Of a stretch of DNA of 64,000 bases, positions 37,517 through 45,626 are shown one piece after another (position 1 is the first letter of the stretch; each line of letters begins with the position of its first letter). A program made the position numbers and the translations under genes. The notes beneath the pieces were generated by a model. It did no database searches and was not told the origin of the DNA. It saw nothing but the letters and a program-made list of their open reading frames with translations. The DNA comes from Aquipseudomonas guryensis (lineage in GTDB: Bacteria > Pseudomonadota > Gammaproteobacteria > Pseudomonadales > Pseudomonadaceae), in NCBI RefSeq assembly GCF_014164785.1, contig NZ_JACJFN010000005.1, positions 241,622 to 305,621 of the forward strand, given 5' to 3'.

Positions 37517-37542
37517 CCCCTCTCCCATTCATGGGAGAGGGG
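37517..37542. repeat. Palindrome between cfa-like and DUF2878 genes
   Basis: CCCCTCTCCCAT (37517-37528) and its exact inverse (37531-37542) are separated by TC. It occupies most of the 79-base gap before the last operon gene. It could attenuate transcription or protect mRNA ends. It resembles the palindrome at 29480-29507. Confidence 0.65.
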
Positions 37543-37587
37543 CCGGGGGAGAGGGAAGCCTGCCACCGTAATCCAAGGATCGTGCCC

Positions 37588-38109
37588 ATGTCGCTGTCAC
37601 CCACCCGCTCGTTACTGCTGAATGCCGCGCTGTTCCAGATCGGCTGGTTCGCCTGCGTGTTCGGTGCGCAACGCCCCTGGCTGCTGCTGGTCGCCCTGGC
37701 GTGCCTGGCGGCGCATTTCCTCTGGATTGCCAGTTGGCGCCAGGAGGGCCGCCTGGTGGCCAGCGTGATGCTGTTCGGCGCGGCGCTGGACAGTTTCCTG
37801 CTCAACCTCGGGGTCTTCGACTTCGCCGGTGACAGCCTGCTGCTCCCCGCCTGGCTGGCGCTGCTGTGGGCGCTGTTCGCCACCACGCTGAACCACAGCC
37901 TTGCCTGGACGGCCCGTCCCTGGTGGCTGGGCAGCCTGCTCGGTGCCGTCAGCGGGCCGTTGTCCTACCTGGGCGGTGCGAAACTGGCAGGCGTGGGCAT
38001 GCCGCTGGGGCTGTGGCCGACGCTGCTGTTGCTGGCAGGGATCTGGGCGGTAGTGATGGTGGTGGTGAATGGGTTTGCGGGGATGTATCGGGCGAAAGCC
38101 TTAATCTGA
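37588..38109 (+). CDS. DUF2878 integral membrane protein
   Basis: This 173-residue protein is almost entirely hydrophobic, with five or six membrane helices (LLLNAALFQIGWFACVFGA, LLLVALACLAAHFLWIA, and later GPLSYLGGAKLAGVGMP). The GPLSYLGGAKLG-type segment is the DUF2878 hallmark. DUF2878 genes regularly end clusters of the amine-oxidase, DUF1365 and Cfa-like genes. It lies 79 bases after the methyltransferase, with AAGGAT before the ATG. A membrane partner for lipid remodelling is plausible, but its function is unknown. Confidence 0.88.
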   Translation: MSLSPTRSLLLNAALFQIGWFACVFGAQRPWLLLVALACLAAHFLWIASWRQEGRLVASVMLFGAALDSFLLNLGVFDFAGDSLLLPAWLALLWALFATTLNHSLAWTARPWWLGSLLGAVSGPLSYLGGAKLAGVGMPLGLWPTLLLLAGIWAVVMVVVNGFAGMYRAKALI

Positions 38110-38548
38110 AACCAAATCCGAGATGCGCTCAGCCACTGGTTTCGCCCTACCGGGCGCCTCACTTTCTTTGCTTGTGCAAAGAAAGTAAGCAAAGAAACAC
38201 ACCCCGACATCCGGGTTTCGCTACGCGAAACTCCCCTCCCTCCGGTGCCGCTCCGGGGGCCGGCTTACAAGGGCCATCCCTGGCCCTTTAAGCCTCTCGC
38301 CGCATCCATGCGGCTCGTCCCCCTACGCAACACCTACGCTCGGCCTCCTGACGGGGAGTCTGCGCGCATATGACTTTCGAGCCGACCAGTAGCACGAGTC
38401 GTCGACTGATCTGATTCTATCTGCATCGAAAAACAGCAATTTGCCATCATCACTTGCTCTCGCTAGTCTGCATGACGCCCAGGGAGCGGGGCCATTTTTA
38501 TGGTGCAGGTTCGTTGGGTATTCCAAGCAGTATCCACAGGGAATACAG
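38110..38548. repeat. Intergenic region holding the left copy of a long dispersed repeat
   Basis: From 38137 to about 38352 lies a ~216-base repeat beginning TGGTTTCGCCCTACCGGGCG, with an internal hairpin (CTTTCTTTGC...GCAAAGAAAG, 38162-38188) and ending CGGCCTCCTGA. A diverged copy lies in inverse orientation at 39210-39470. Repeats of this kind are common between Pseudomonas genes and are often wrongly annotated as short proteins. The remaining part, 38360-38548, is less GC-rich and carries the promoter side of the lipoprotein gene. Confidence 0.7.
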
Positions 38549-39133
38549 ATGAAAAAATTCGCTTACTTACTGGTGTTAGTCCTCTGCGCCGGCGTTACCG
38601 GCTGCAGCTTCAATCACCCGATTGCTGAGGACTACGGAACCTACCTGAATAACACCAAGGGCCAGAACAACCTGCCTAAGGCAATCAGTCCAGCAGAATA
38701 CGAACTGGCGACAGATACCCAAACCCACCACTACGAGTTTCGCTCCGCGACAGTTGGCTACGCCCATCTATGGGTCGTCGACTTTGGAAAGGTACTCGAC
38801 GCCACTCTCGAATCTACCGATGTGCAACAAGCCTTCGGCACTCTCCAACCAAAACATGGCAGCGCTGGGCCCTTGTTGACCTTCGAACTGCAGGACTACC
38901 GTTTCGAAAACTTCCGTGCCTACGTCACCCTGAACATCGAAGTAACTTCTGCTGGCCAAAGCCTGTTCAAGAAAGCCTACAAAGTTGAAGGCAATAGCCA
39001 GGGCGGAAAAATGTTCTGGGGTGGCCCATTTGCCATGAAGAACGCAATACAACAATCTACCAAGCTGGCACTTGACGAAATCCTTCGTGACTTCATCAAG
39101 GACTTCAACCAATTGAACCTTGCCAAGAGCTGA
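38549..39133 (+). CDS. Hypothetical lipoprotein flanked by inverted repeats
   Basis: This 194-residue protein has a lipoprotein signal (KKFAYLLVLVLCAGVTGC, lipobox Cys at residue 19) and a mature domain without a family I recognise. Landmarks are YGTYLNNTKGQNNLP and a C-terminal LALDEILRDFIKDFNQ. The ATG at 38549 has AGGGAA about seven bases upstream. Codon use is visibly less GC-biased than the neighbours (many third-position A/T, e.g. AAA, TCT, GAA). With the two inverted copies of a long repeat on either side, this suggests acquisition by transfer. Confidence 0.8.
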   Translation: MKKFAYLLVLVLCAGVTGCSFNHPIAEDYGTYLNNTKGQNNLPKAISPAEYELATDTQTHHYEFRSATVGYAHLWVVDFGKVLDATLESTDVQQAFGTLQPKHGSAGPLLTFELQDYRFENFRAYVTLNIEVTSAGQSLFKKAYKVEGNSQGGKMFWGGPFAMKNAIQQSTKLALDEILRDFIKDFNQLNLAKS

Positions 39134-39610
39134 GCCAGAGCAGCGCAAACATTCCAGGTTTCCTCCCTGCATTGATACGAGCCCTCAGGCAACTCCAGTC
39201 TCCCCCTTTCAGGAGGCCGAAACGTAGCGAAGCGATGTAACAGCCGAAGGCTGGCCCGAAGGGCGAGCGAAGCGAGTAACGGAATCGTTGCGTAAGGGGT
39301 TGAGCGACATGGATGTCGCGAGAGCGCCGATGGGCCTGGGATGGCCCTTCGGCGCGGCCCCCTGGAGCAATGATGGAGTGAGCGCAGCGAGACCCGGATG
39401 CAGGGGGCAAGCGTTTTTGGTTACTTTTGCCGCGTTTGGCAAAAGTGACTCGCCCGGGAGGGCGAAACCAGAATCATCAGGCAACTCAGTAATCATCCCG
39501 GCACAGATTGCTCATCCAGAGCGGGGCTCCTGCATATTCAAGCACCACCCCAGCACCGCGTCGGTCGGCCAGGCGAGCCATCCATCCTGGCCTGCCGTAA
39601 ACTGCGCAGC
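39134..39610. repeat. Intergenic region holding the right, inverted copy of the long repeat
   Basis: Positions 39210-39470, read on the minus strand, align with the element at 38137-38352. They share TGGTTTCGCCCT, a hairpin built on TTTTGCC...GGCAAAA instead of the AAAGAAAG version, then CATCCATG and CGGCCTCCTGA. The copy is ~45 bases longer and clearly diverged. The parts at 39134-39209 and 39471-39610 show no gene. Confidence 0.65.
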
Positions 39611-39919
39611 ATGAGTCAGATCCCCCTCACCCAACTCCCCGCCGAACCCGCCGTCAGTTGCTCCAACTGCGCCGCCTGCTGCTGCCAGCTGGAAGTCATG
39701 CTGATCACCGATACCGGCGTGCCGCAGCGTTTCATCGAGACCGACGACTGGGGCGGCGAAGTCATGCGCCGCTTGGACGATGGCTGGTGCGCGGCGCTGG
39801 ATCGCGACAGCATGCGCTGCACCATCTACGAACTGCGCCCGCTGATCTGCCGCGAGTTTGAAATGGGCTCCCCCGAGTGCGTCGACGAGCGCGGCGGGAT
39901 GGGCGCGATCTACCGCTAG
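39611..39919 (+). CDS. YkgJ-type cysteine-cluster protein
   Basis: This 102-residue protein carries the cysteine-rich pattern of the YkgJ/UPF0153 family: CSNCAACCCQLE near residues 17-28, then a cysteine in DGWCAALD, one in MRCTIYELRPLICREF and a last one in SPECVDERG. These probably bind zinc or an iron-sulfur cluster. The family's function is unresolved. It is a single gene starting at ATG 39611. It ends just before a bidirectional terminator shared with the convergent pagL-like gene. Confidence 0.85.
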   Translation: MSQIPLTQLPAEPAVSCSNCAACCCQLEVMLITDTGVPQRFIETDDWGGEVMRRLDDGWCAALDRDSMRCTIYELRPLICREFEMGSPECVDERGGMGAIYR

Positions 39920-39936
39920 CGCCGGCGTGAACCCAT

Positions 39937-39966
39937 AAAAAAACCGGGCCATAAGCCCGGTTTTTT
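39937..39966. terminator. Bidirectional rho-independent terminator
   Basis: AAACCGGGC (39941-39949) and GCCCGGTTT (39955-39963) pair across a 5-base loop. A run of A on the left and T on the right let it serve both the ykgJ-like and the pagL genes. Confidence 0.88.
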
Positions 39967-39981
39967 CATATCCGCCAGCCG

Positions 39982-40494
39982 TTAGAAACTGAGGCGGTAA
40001 TGCAGGGTATAAGCCTCGACGCCATCGTTCGGCTGCTCGAGGCCGGCGTTGGAGTAGTGCACCGCGCGAATGCCGACTTCCTGGCCGGAGAAGCGCAGGC
40101 CAACACCGAGGCGATCCTCGAACTGGAAGGAGGAGCCGAGGTCGTTGTCTTCCACTTCGGTGTTCTCGAAGAAGACCACGCCGATACCGGCTTCGATATA
40201 GGGCCTGACCGTTTCGCCGGCGAACTCGTAGACAAATACCGGGGTGAAGGACAGGCTGTGATTGCTCGAGGTTTCATCGCCGTCCCAGTAGGTATAACCG
40301 GCATCCCAGTAGCCGGTCAGGCGACCGACATCGCTCTGCATCCAGCTCTTGTCCCAGTTCCACTGGGCACCCAGGCGATAGACCATGTTGGAGTCACTGC
40401 TCTGACCAACAGCGGCAGTGAAATCGACTGCCTGGGCAGAAAGGCTGCTCAGGCCAAGGGCTGCGACGACAGCCAAGGAAAGGATCTTCTTCAT
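39982..40494 (-). CDS. pagL: Lipid A 3-O-deacylase PagL
   Basis: This 170-residue outer-membrane beta-barrel protein removes the 3-position acyl chain of lipid A. It has a signal peptide (MKKILSLAVVAALGLSSLSAQA, cleavage after AQA) and a mature barrel of about 148 residues. The catalytic His-x-Ser (HYS) is followed by Glu exactly 14 residues after the His, the same spacing as the PagL His126/Ser128/Glu140 triad of P. aeruginosa. The C-terminal residue is Phe, as expected for barrel assembly. The ATG at 40494 follows AGGA by eight bases. It lies immediately beyond murI, as in other pseudomonads. Confidence 0.88.
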   Translation of the reverse strand: MKKILSLAVVAALGLSSLSAQAVDFTAAVGQSSDSNMVYRLGAQWNWDKSWMQSDVGRLTGYWDAGYTYWDGDETSSNHSLSFTPVFVYEFAGETVRPYIEAGIGVVFFENTEVEDNDLGSSFQFEDRLGVGLRFSGQEVGIRAVHYSNAGLEQPNDGVEAYTLHYRLSF

Positions 40495-40583
40495 GCTCAC
40501 GTCCTGTAACCGAAGGATGATTGGGCCACGCCACACTCAGTCTTGAGTATAGAAACAACTGCTATTAGTGGAAGGCGGCTTAA

Positions 40584-41393
40584 TCAGTTTTTGCCAGCCT
40601 CTGGCAGTGCCTGCGCGGTGAGCGCTTCGCCCCACAGCACCGGCAATACCTGTTGCAGTTGCGCCAGTTCGCCACTCGACCACAGCCGGGTCGGTTGCGC
40701 ACTACCCGGCTCGGCACGCAGTTCGCGCTGATCGAGCAGTTGCTGCAGGCGCCGCGCCACTGCCGCGCCGGTGTCGACCAGGCTCACACTCGCCGGCACC
40801 AGTTCGCGCAGCAGCGGCTTGATAAAAGGATAGTGCGTGCAGCCGAGAATGAGGGTGTCGCAGCCTTCGGCCAGCAAAGGTTCAACCCAACCCTGCAGCA
40901 GCTCGCGGGTACGTGGGCCGGCCAACTCGCCAGCCTCGATCTGCTCGACCAGCCCCGGACAGGGCTGGGTGATCACCCGCACATCATGGGCGAAGCGATC
41001 GAGCAAGGCGGCGAACTTGGCGCTTTTCAGCGTGCCGGTGGTGGCCAGCACGCCGACCACGCCGCTGCGGGTAGCGGCTGCGGCGGGCTTGACCGCCGGC
41101 TCCATGCCGACGATGGGCAAGTCCGGATAACGCTCGCGCAACTCGGCCACCGCCGCCGCTGTGGCGGTGTTGCAGGCCAGCACCAGCGCCTTGGCGCCCT
41201 GCGCCAGCAGGAACGCGGCAATCGCCTGGCTGCGTTCACGGATGAACTCGGGGCTTTTCTCGCCGTAGGGCACATGAGCGCTGTCGGCCACATACAGCAG
41301 CGACTCGTCCGGCAGGCGCGCGCGGATCTCATGCAGCACCGACAGGCCGCCAACCCCGGAATCGAATACGCCGACCGGCGCGTTGCTGCTCAT
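40584..41393 (-). CDS. murI: Glutamate racemase
   Basis: This 269-residue cytoplasmic enzyme makes D-glutamate for peptidoglycan. Both catalytic cysteines are present: Cys74 in ACNTATAAA and a second in GCTHYPF near residue 187. The N-terminal DSGVGGLSVL is characteristic. The ATG at 41393 overlaps the stop of moeB (ATGA), so the two are co-translated. The operon order is hemA, prfA, prmC, moeB, murI on the minus strand. Confidence 0.96.
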   Translation of the reverse strand: MSSNAPVGVFDSGVGGLSVLHEIRARLPDESLLYVADSAHVPYGEKSPEFIRERSQAIAAFLLAQGAKALVLACNTATAAAVAELRERYPDLPIVGMEPAVKPAAAATRSGVVGVLATTGTLKSAKFAALLDRFAHDVRVITQPCPGLVEQIEAGELAGPRTRELLQGWVEPLLAEGCDTLILGCTHYPFIKPLLRELVPASVSLVDTGAAVARRLQQLLDQRELRAEPGSAQPTRLWSSGELAQLQQVLPVLWGEALTAQALPEAGKN

Positions 41394-42151
41394 GGCCGCC
41401 CACCACACACGCTGCAGGCCGGGTCGCGCTTGATGCGCAGCTCGCGAAAGCGCGAATCGAGGGCATCGATCAGCAACAGGCGCCCCACCAGCGGCTCACC
41501 GAAACCGGCCAGCAGCTTGAGCGCCTCCAGAGCCTGCAGGCTGCCGACCAGCCCCACCAGCGGACCGACCACGCCGGCTTCGCTGCAGGTCAGCTGGCTG
41601 TCGTCGCCGTGGCCGAACAGGCAGTGGTAACAGGGGCTCAGGTTATTGCGCGGATCGAACACGGCGAGCTGGCCCTGCAGGCGGATCGCCGCGCCGCTGA
41701 CCAGCGGTTTGCCCGCAGCCACGCAGGCGCCATTCACCGACTCGCGGGTGGTGAAGTTGTCCGAGCAGTCCAGCACCAGATCGACGGCCGCCACGGCAGC
41801 GGCCAGGGAGTCCTCATCGAGTGAAGTGCGATGGGCCAGCAGCTTGATCTGCGGATTGAGCGCGGCGAGCCGGCTAAGCGCCGAGTCGACCTTGCTCACG
41901 CCGATCTGGCTGGCGTCGTGAATGATCTGTCGTTGCAGGTTGCTCAGGTCGACCGTATCGAAGTCGGCCAGGTGCAACTCGCCCACCCCGGCCGCGGCCA
42001 GGTACAGCGCCACCGGCGAGCCGAGACCGCCGAGGCCGACGATCAGCGCACGGCTGTGCTTGAGCTTGAGCTGCCCGGCGATATCGATCTGCGGCAAAAG
42101 GATCTGCCGGCTGTAGCGCAGCAGTTCGTCGTCGCTCAGTTCCAGGCTCAT
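41390..42151 (-). CDS. moeB: MoeB/HesA-family adenylyltransferase
   Basis: This 253-residue E1-like enzyme activates the C-terminus of a ubiquitin-fold sulfur carrier (MoaD or ThiS) for molybdopterin or thiamine synthesis. The nucleotide-binding GLGGLGSPVALYLAAAG lies near residue 35. Two CxxC pairs that bind zinc are present (CYHC and CSVC). The catalytic cysteine region of some family members is not obvious, in keeping with MoeB. The ATG at 42151 overlaps the prmC stop (ATGA), which decides it over an ATG three codons upstream. No other molybdopterin gene is nearby. Confidence 0.92.
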   Translation of the reverse strand: MSLELSDDELLRYSRQILLPQIDIAGQLKLKHSRALIVGLGGLGSPVALYLAAAGVGELHLADFDTVDLSNLQRQIIHDASQIGVSKVDSALSRLAALNPQIKLLAHRTSLDEDSLAAAVAAVDLVLDCSDNFTTRESVNGACVAAGKPLVSGAAIRLQGQLAVFDPRNNLSPCYHCLFGHGDDSQLTCSEAGVVGPLVGLVGSLQALEALKLLAGFGEPLVGRLLLIDALDSRFRELRIKRDPACSVCGGRP

Positions 42152-42978
42152 GCTGGCCATTGCCCCAGGGAAATTCGTTGGTGGCCGCCCAGGTCGCGGC
42201 GGCTTTCCACAGCGATGAAGCCGGCAGCCGCGAGCAGCGCGCGCACGGCCTCGGCCTGATCATAGCCATGTTCCAGTAGCAGCCAGCCACCAGCGTGCAG
42301 ATAGCCGGGCGTGGCGCTGATGATCTGGCGGATATCGTCCAGGCCATCGGCACCGGAGACCAGGGCGCTGGCCGGCTCGAAGCGCACATCGCCCTCACCC
42401 AGATGGCGATCATCGGCGGCGATATACGGCGGGTTGCTGACGATCAGCCCGTAGCGCTCGCCGGCCAGGGCGCTGAACCACTGGCTCAGGCGGAATTCGG
42501 CATTGTTCAGTTGCAGGCGCTGACGATTGCGCTCGGCCAGGGCCACGGCCTCCTCGACCCGATCCACACCAGTGACCCGCCAGCCTGGCCGCTCGCAGGC
42601 CAGGGCCAGGGCGATGGCGCCGGTACCGGTGCCTAGGTCGAGCGCACGCAGCGGCGTGGCCGGCAGCAGTTCGAGGGCGGTTTCCACCAGCAGTTCGGTG
42701 TCGGGACGGGGGATCAGGGTATGCGGCGCCACTTCCAGATCGAGACTCCAGAAGCCCTGCTGGCCGAGGATGTAGGCCACCGGCTCGCCCGCACGACGGC
42801 GCTCGAGCATGGTGGCGAAGGCAGCCTGCTGCTCGACACTCGGCTCGCGCTCCGGCCAGGTGCGCAGGTAGCTGCGCGGCTTGCCCAGGGCGGATGCCAG
42901 CAGCAGCTCGGCGTCCAACGACGCACTCGGCGAGTCGGGCAGGTCGGCGCTATCGAGCAGGGATTGGATCGTCACCAC
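42148..42978 (-). CDS. prmC: Release-factor glutamine methyltransferase PrmC
   Basis: This 276-residue SAM enzyme methylates the GGQ glutamine of release factors. It shows the SAM motif DLGTGTGAIALALA, the substrate-binding NPPY loop (VSNPPYIAADD), and the N-terminal helical domain with PRSYLRTWPE. It lies directly downstream of prfA, its substrate, separated by a REP doublet, and overlaps moeB. The ATG at 42978 (MVTIQSLL) is the first in frame. Confidence 0.95.
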   Translation of the reverse strand: MVTIQSLLDSADLPDSPSASLDAELLLASALGKPRSYLRTWPEREPSVEQQAAFATMLERRRAGEPVAYILGQQGFWSLDLEVAPHTLIPRPDTELLVETALELLPATPLRALDLGTGTGAIALALACERPGWRVTGVDRVEEAVALAERNRQRLQLNNAEFRLSQWFSALAGERYGLIVSNPPYIAADDRHLGEGDVRFEPASALVSGADGLDDIRQIISATPGYLHAGGWLLLEHGYDQAEAVRALLAAAGFIAVESRRDLGGHQRISLGQWPA

Positions 42979-42989
42979 GGGGTCTCTCC

Positions 42990-43060
42990 GTAGGAGCCAG
43001 CTTGCTGGCGATCAGGGGCAAACCACATCAGAACAGCATCGCGAGCAAGCTTGCTCCTAC
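42990..43060. repeat. REPIN between prfA and prmC
   Basis: Arms at 42990-43012 (starting GTAGGAGCCAGCTTGCTGGC) and 43038-43060 are inverted copies matching at 21 of 23 positions, with the second using the GCGAGCAAGC variant. It sits within the prfA-prmC operon gap, where the RNA hairpin may influence mRNA stability. Confidence 0.85.
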
Positions 43061-43094
43061 AGGTTATGCGGCGGGCATAACCCTGGGTGCGCAC

Positions 43095-44177
43095 TCAATC
43101 GCCCAGGGCGGCCAGCTGGTCGGCCTGGAATTCCTGCAGCAGCGGCTCGATCACCGCCTCTACACCACCAGACAGAACATCGTCCAGGCAGTAGAGGGTC
43201 AGGTTGATGCGGTGATCGGTGACCCGCCCCTGGGGGAAGTTGTAGGTGCGGATGCGCTCGGAGCGGTCGCCGGAGCCAACCAGCAGCTTGCGCGTCTCGG
43301 AAATTTCCTTGTGCGCGGCGGCGTCCTGCTGGTCCTGCAGCTTGGCCGCCAGCCAGGCCAGGGCGCGGGCGCGGTTCTTGTGCTGCGAGCGCTCTTCCTG
43401 GCACTCGACCACCATGCCGGTCGGCAGGTGAGTGATGCGCACCGCCGAGTCGGTCTTGTTGATGTGCTGACCACCGGCGCCCGAGGCGCGGTAGGTGTCG
43501 ACGCGCAGGTCGGCCGGGTTGATCTCGATCGCAGCCTGCTCGTCCGGCTCGGGCAACATGGCCACGGTGCAGGCCGAAGTGTGGATGCGGCCCTGGGACT
43601 CGGTTTCCGGCACGCGCTGTACGCGGTGGGCGCCGGACTCGAACTTGAGCTTGGCGTAGACGTTGTCGCCCTCGACGCGGGCGATCACTTCCTTGAAGCC
43701 GCCGTGCTCGCCGGGGTTCTCCGAAAGAATCTCGACCCGCCAGCCCTGGCGCTCGGCATAGCGCGAATACATGCGGAACAGGTCGCCGGAGAAGATCGCC
43801 GCCTCGTCGCCGCCGGTACCGGCGCGAATTTCGAGGAACACATTGCGCCCATCCTTCGGATCTTTCGGCAGCAGCATGCGTTGCAGGCGGCCTTCCAGTT
43901 CTTCCAGCTGCGCACGGGCGCTGGCGACTTCCTCCTCGGCCATCTCGCGCAGATCCGGGTCGCTGTCCTTGAGCAGCGTCTGGGCACCGGCGAGGTCGCC
44001 CTGCACCTTGCAGAACTCGCGGTAGGCGAGAATCACCGGCTCGACCTCGGCATATTCCTTGGAATAGGCACGGAACTGGGTCTGGTTGCTGATCACTTCG
44101 CCGTCGCCAAGCAGCGCGGTAAGTTCCTCGTAGCGGTCCTGGAGGATGTCCAGCTTGTTCAACAGTGACGCTTTCAT
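43095..44177 (-). CDS. prfA: Peptide chain release factor 1
   Basis: This 360-residue protein terminates translation at UAA and UAG. The peptidyl-hydrolysis motif GGQ is at residues 235-237 in ASGAGGQHINKTDSA. Codon recognition uses the PxT-type tripeptide in the preceding domain (HRVQRVPETESQGRIH region). The ATG at 44177 overlaps the hemA stop, so the order hemA-prfA-prmC typical of gammaproteobacteria is preserved. Confidence 0.97.
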   Translation of the reverse strand: MKASLLNKLDILQDRYEELTALLGDGEVISNQTQFRAYSKEYAEVEPVILAYREFCKVQGDLAGAQTLLKDSDPDLREMAEEEVASARAQLEELEGRLQRMLLPKDPKDGRNVFLEIRAGTGGDEAAIFSGDLFRMYSRYAERQGWRVEILSENPGEHGGFKEVIARVEGDNVYAKLKFESGAHRVQRVPETESQGRIHTSACTVAMLPEPDEQAAIEINPADLRVDTYRASGAGGQHINKTDSAVRITHLPTGMVVECQEERSQHKNRARALAWLAAKLQDQQDAAAHKEISETRKLLVGSGDRSERIRTYNFPQGRVTDHRINLTLYCLDDVLSGGVEAVIEPLLQEFQADQLAALGD

Positions 44178-45442
44178 GGTTTCGGCTCGCCCTCGTCGAG
44201 GGCAAAAAGTTCCTGGGCCACGGCCAGCGCATCGAGGCGGCCATCGGCGGAGATTTTCTTCAGCTGCACGCTGGGCGCATGCAGCAGCTTGTTGGTCAGG
44301 CCACGGGCCAGCTGGGCGAGGACGTCTTCGGCCGGCGTGCCGTTGTTCAGCAGGCGCTGGGCCTTGGCCAGCTCCTCGTCGCGCAAGCGCTCGGCCTGCT
44401 GGCGATAGGTCTTCAGCACATCCACCGCGGCCAGCGCGCGCAGGCGCAGCATGAAGTCGTCGGCGCCGGCGCTGACCAGCTGTTCGGCGGCCTGGGCGGC
44501 ATCCTGGCGGCTCTTGAGGTTTTCCTCGATGACCTCGTGCAAGTCGTCGACGGTATACAGGTAGACGTCGTCCAGCTCACCGACTTCCGGCTCGATGTCG
44601 CGTGGCACGGCGATATCGACCATGAAGATCGGCTTGTGCCGGCGCTTTTTCAGCGCGCGCTCCACCGCGCCCTTGCCAAGTATCGGCAGCTGGCTGGCGG
44701 TGGAGCTGATGACGATATCGCTGTTGATCAGCTCGTCGGGAATATCGGCCAACAGGATGGCATGCGCGCCAAACTGCTCGGCCAGCGAACTGGCACGCTC
44801 CAGGGTGCGGTTGGCGACGACAATGCGCTTGATGCCCTGGTCATGCAGGTGCCGGGCAACCAGGCTGATGGTCTCGCCGGCGCCGATCAGCAGCGCCTGG
44901 CTGCGGTGCAGGTCGGCGAAGATCTGCTTGGCCAGGCTGACCGCAGCGAACGCCACAGACACCGGGTTCTCGCCGATAGCGGTGTCGGTACGCACGGTCT
45001 TCGCGGTGCTGAAGGTGGCCTGGAACAGGCGGCCGAGCAAAGGGCCGACGGTGCCGGCCTCACGCGCCACGGCGTAGGCGGACTTCATCTGACCGAGGAT
45101 CTGTGGCTCGCCGAGGACCATGGAGTCCAGCCCGGAGGCGACGCGCATCATATGCCGCACCGCGTCGTTGTCGCTGTGTATATAGGCACAGGCGCGCAGA
45201 TCGGCGAGGTTCAGGCGGTGATAGTCGGCCAGCCACTGCAGCACTTCGTCCGCCGACAGCTGTTCCTGCTCCAGGTACAGCTCGCTGCGGTTGCAGGTGG
45301 AGAGGATCGCCGCCTCCCGACTGGGGGTGACGCGACACAGCTGCTGCAAGGCCTCGACCAGCTGTTCGGGGGTAAACGCCACGCGCTCGCGAACGTCCAC
45401 CGAAGCGGTCTTGTGGTTGATGCCAAGGGCGATAAAAGCCAT
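44174..45442 (-). CDS. hemA: Glutamyl-tRNA reductase
   Basis: This 422-residue enzyme is the first of tetrapyrrole synthesis in the C5 route, converting Glu-tRNA to glutamate-1-semialdehyde with NADPH. The catalytic cysteine lies in LSTCNRSELY near residue 50. The NADPH-binding domain includes LIGAGETISLVARHL, and the C-terminal dimerisation helix holds RGLTNKLLHAPSVQLK. The start MAFIALGINHKTASVD is the usual N-terminus. It is divergent from a TPR lipoprotein gene with a 184-base spacer. Confidence 0.97.
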   Translation of the reverse strand: MAFIALGINHKTASVDVRERVAFTPEQLVEALQQLCRVTPSREAAILSTCNRSELYLEQEQLSADEVLQWLADYHRLNLADLRACAYIHSDNDAVRHMMRVASGLDSMVLGEPQILGQMKSAYAVAREAGTVGPLLGRLFQATFSTAKTVRTDTAIGENPVSVAFAAVSLAKQIFADLHRSQALLIGAGETISLVARHLHDQGIKRIVVANRTLERASSLAEQFGAHAILLADIPDELINSDIVISSTASQLPILGKGAVERALKKRRHKPIFMVDIAVPRDIEPEVGELDDVYLYTVDDLHEVIEENLKSRQDAAQAAEQLVSAGADDFMLRLRALAAVDVLKTYRQQAERLRDEELAKAQRLLNNGTPAEDVLAQLARGLTNKLLHAPSVQLKKISADGRLDALAVAQELFALDEGEPKP

Positions 45443-45626
45443 GCAGGGTCGCTAACGGAAACGGGAGGCGCGCAATTGTCCTACGTCACCGGGGCGAGAA
45501 CAACTGCCGCTAGCTATTGTCCCAACAGATCAAGTGCTCAACACATCGCGGAACGGCCATGGCCCATTGGGCTTGCCAGAGCGCTTGTGTCATGATGCCG
45601 AGACCCCAGGTTAGTCGCTCTTACCC

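Noticed and set aside
38200..38290. Short predicted protein in the left long repeat (GFATRNSPPSGAAPG-type)
   Set aside because: This peptide arises from the dispersed intergenic repeat. The frame lacks a ribosome site and is a recurrent false annotation in Pseudomonas.
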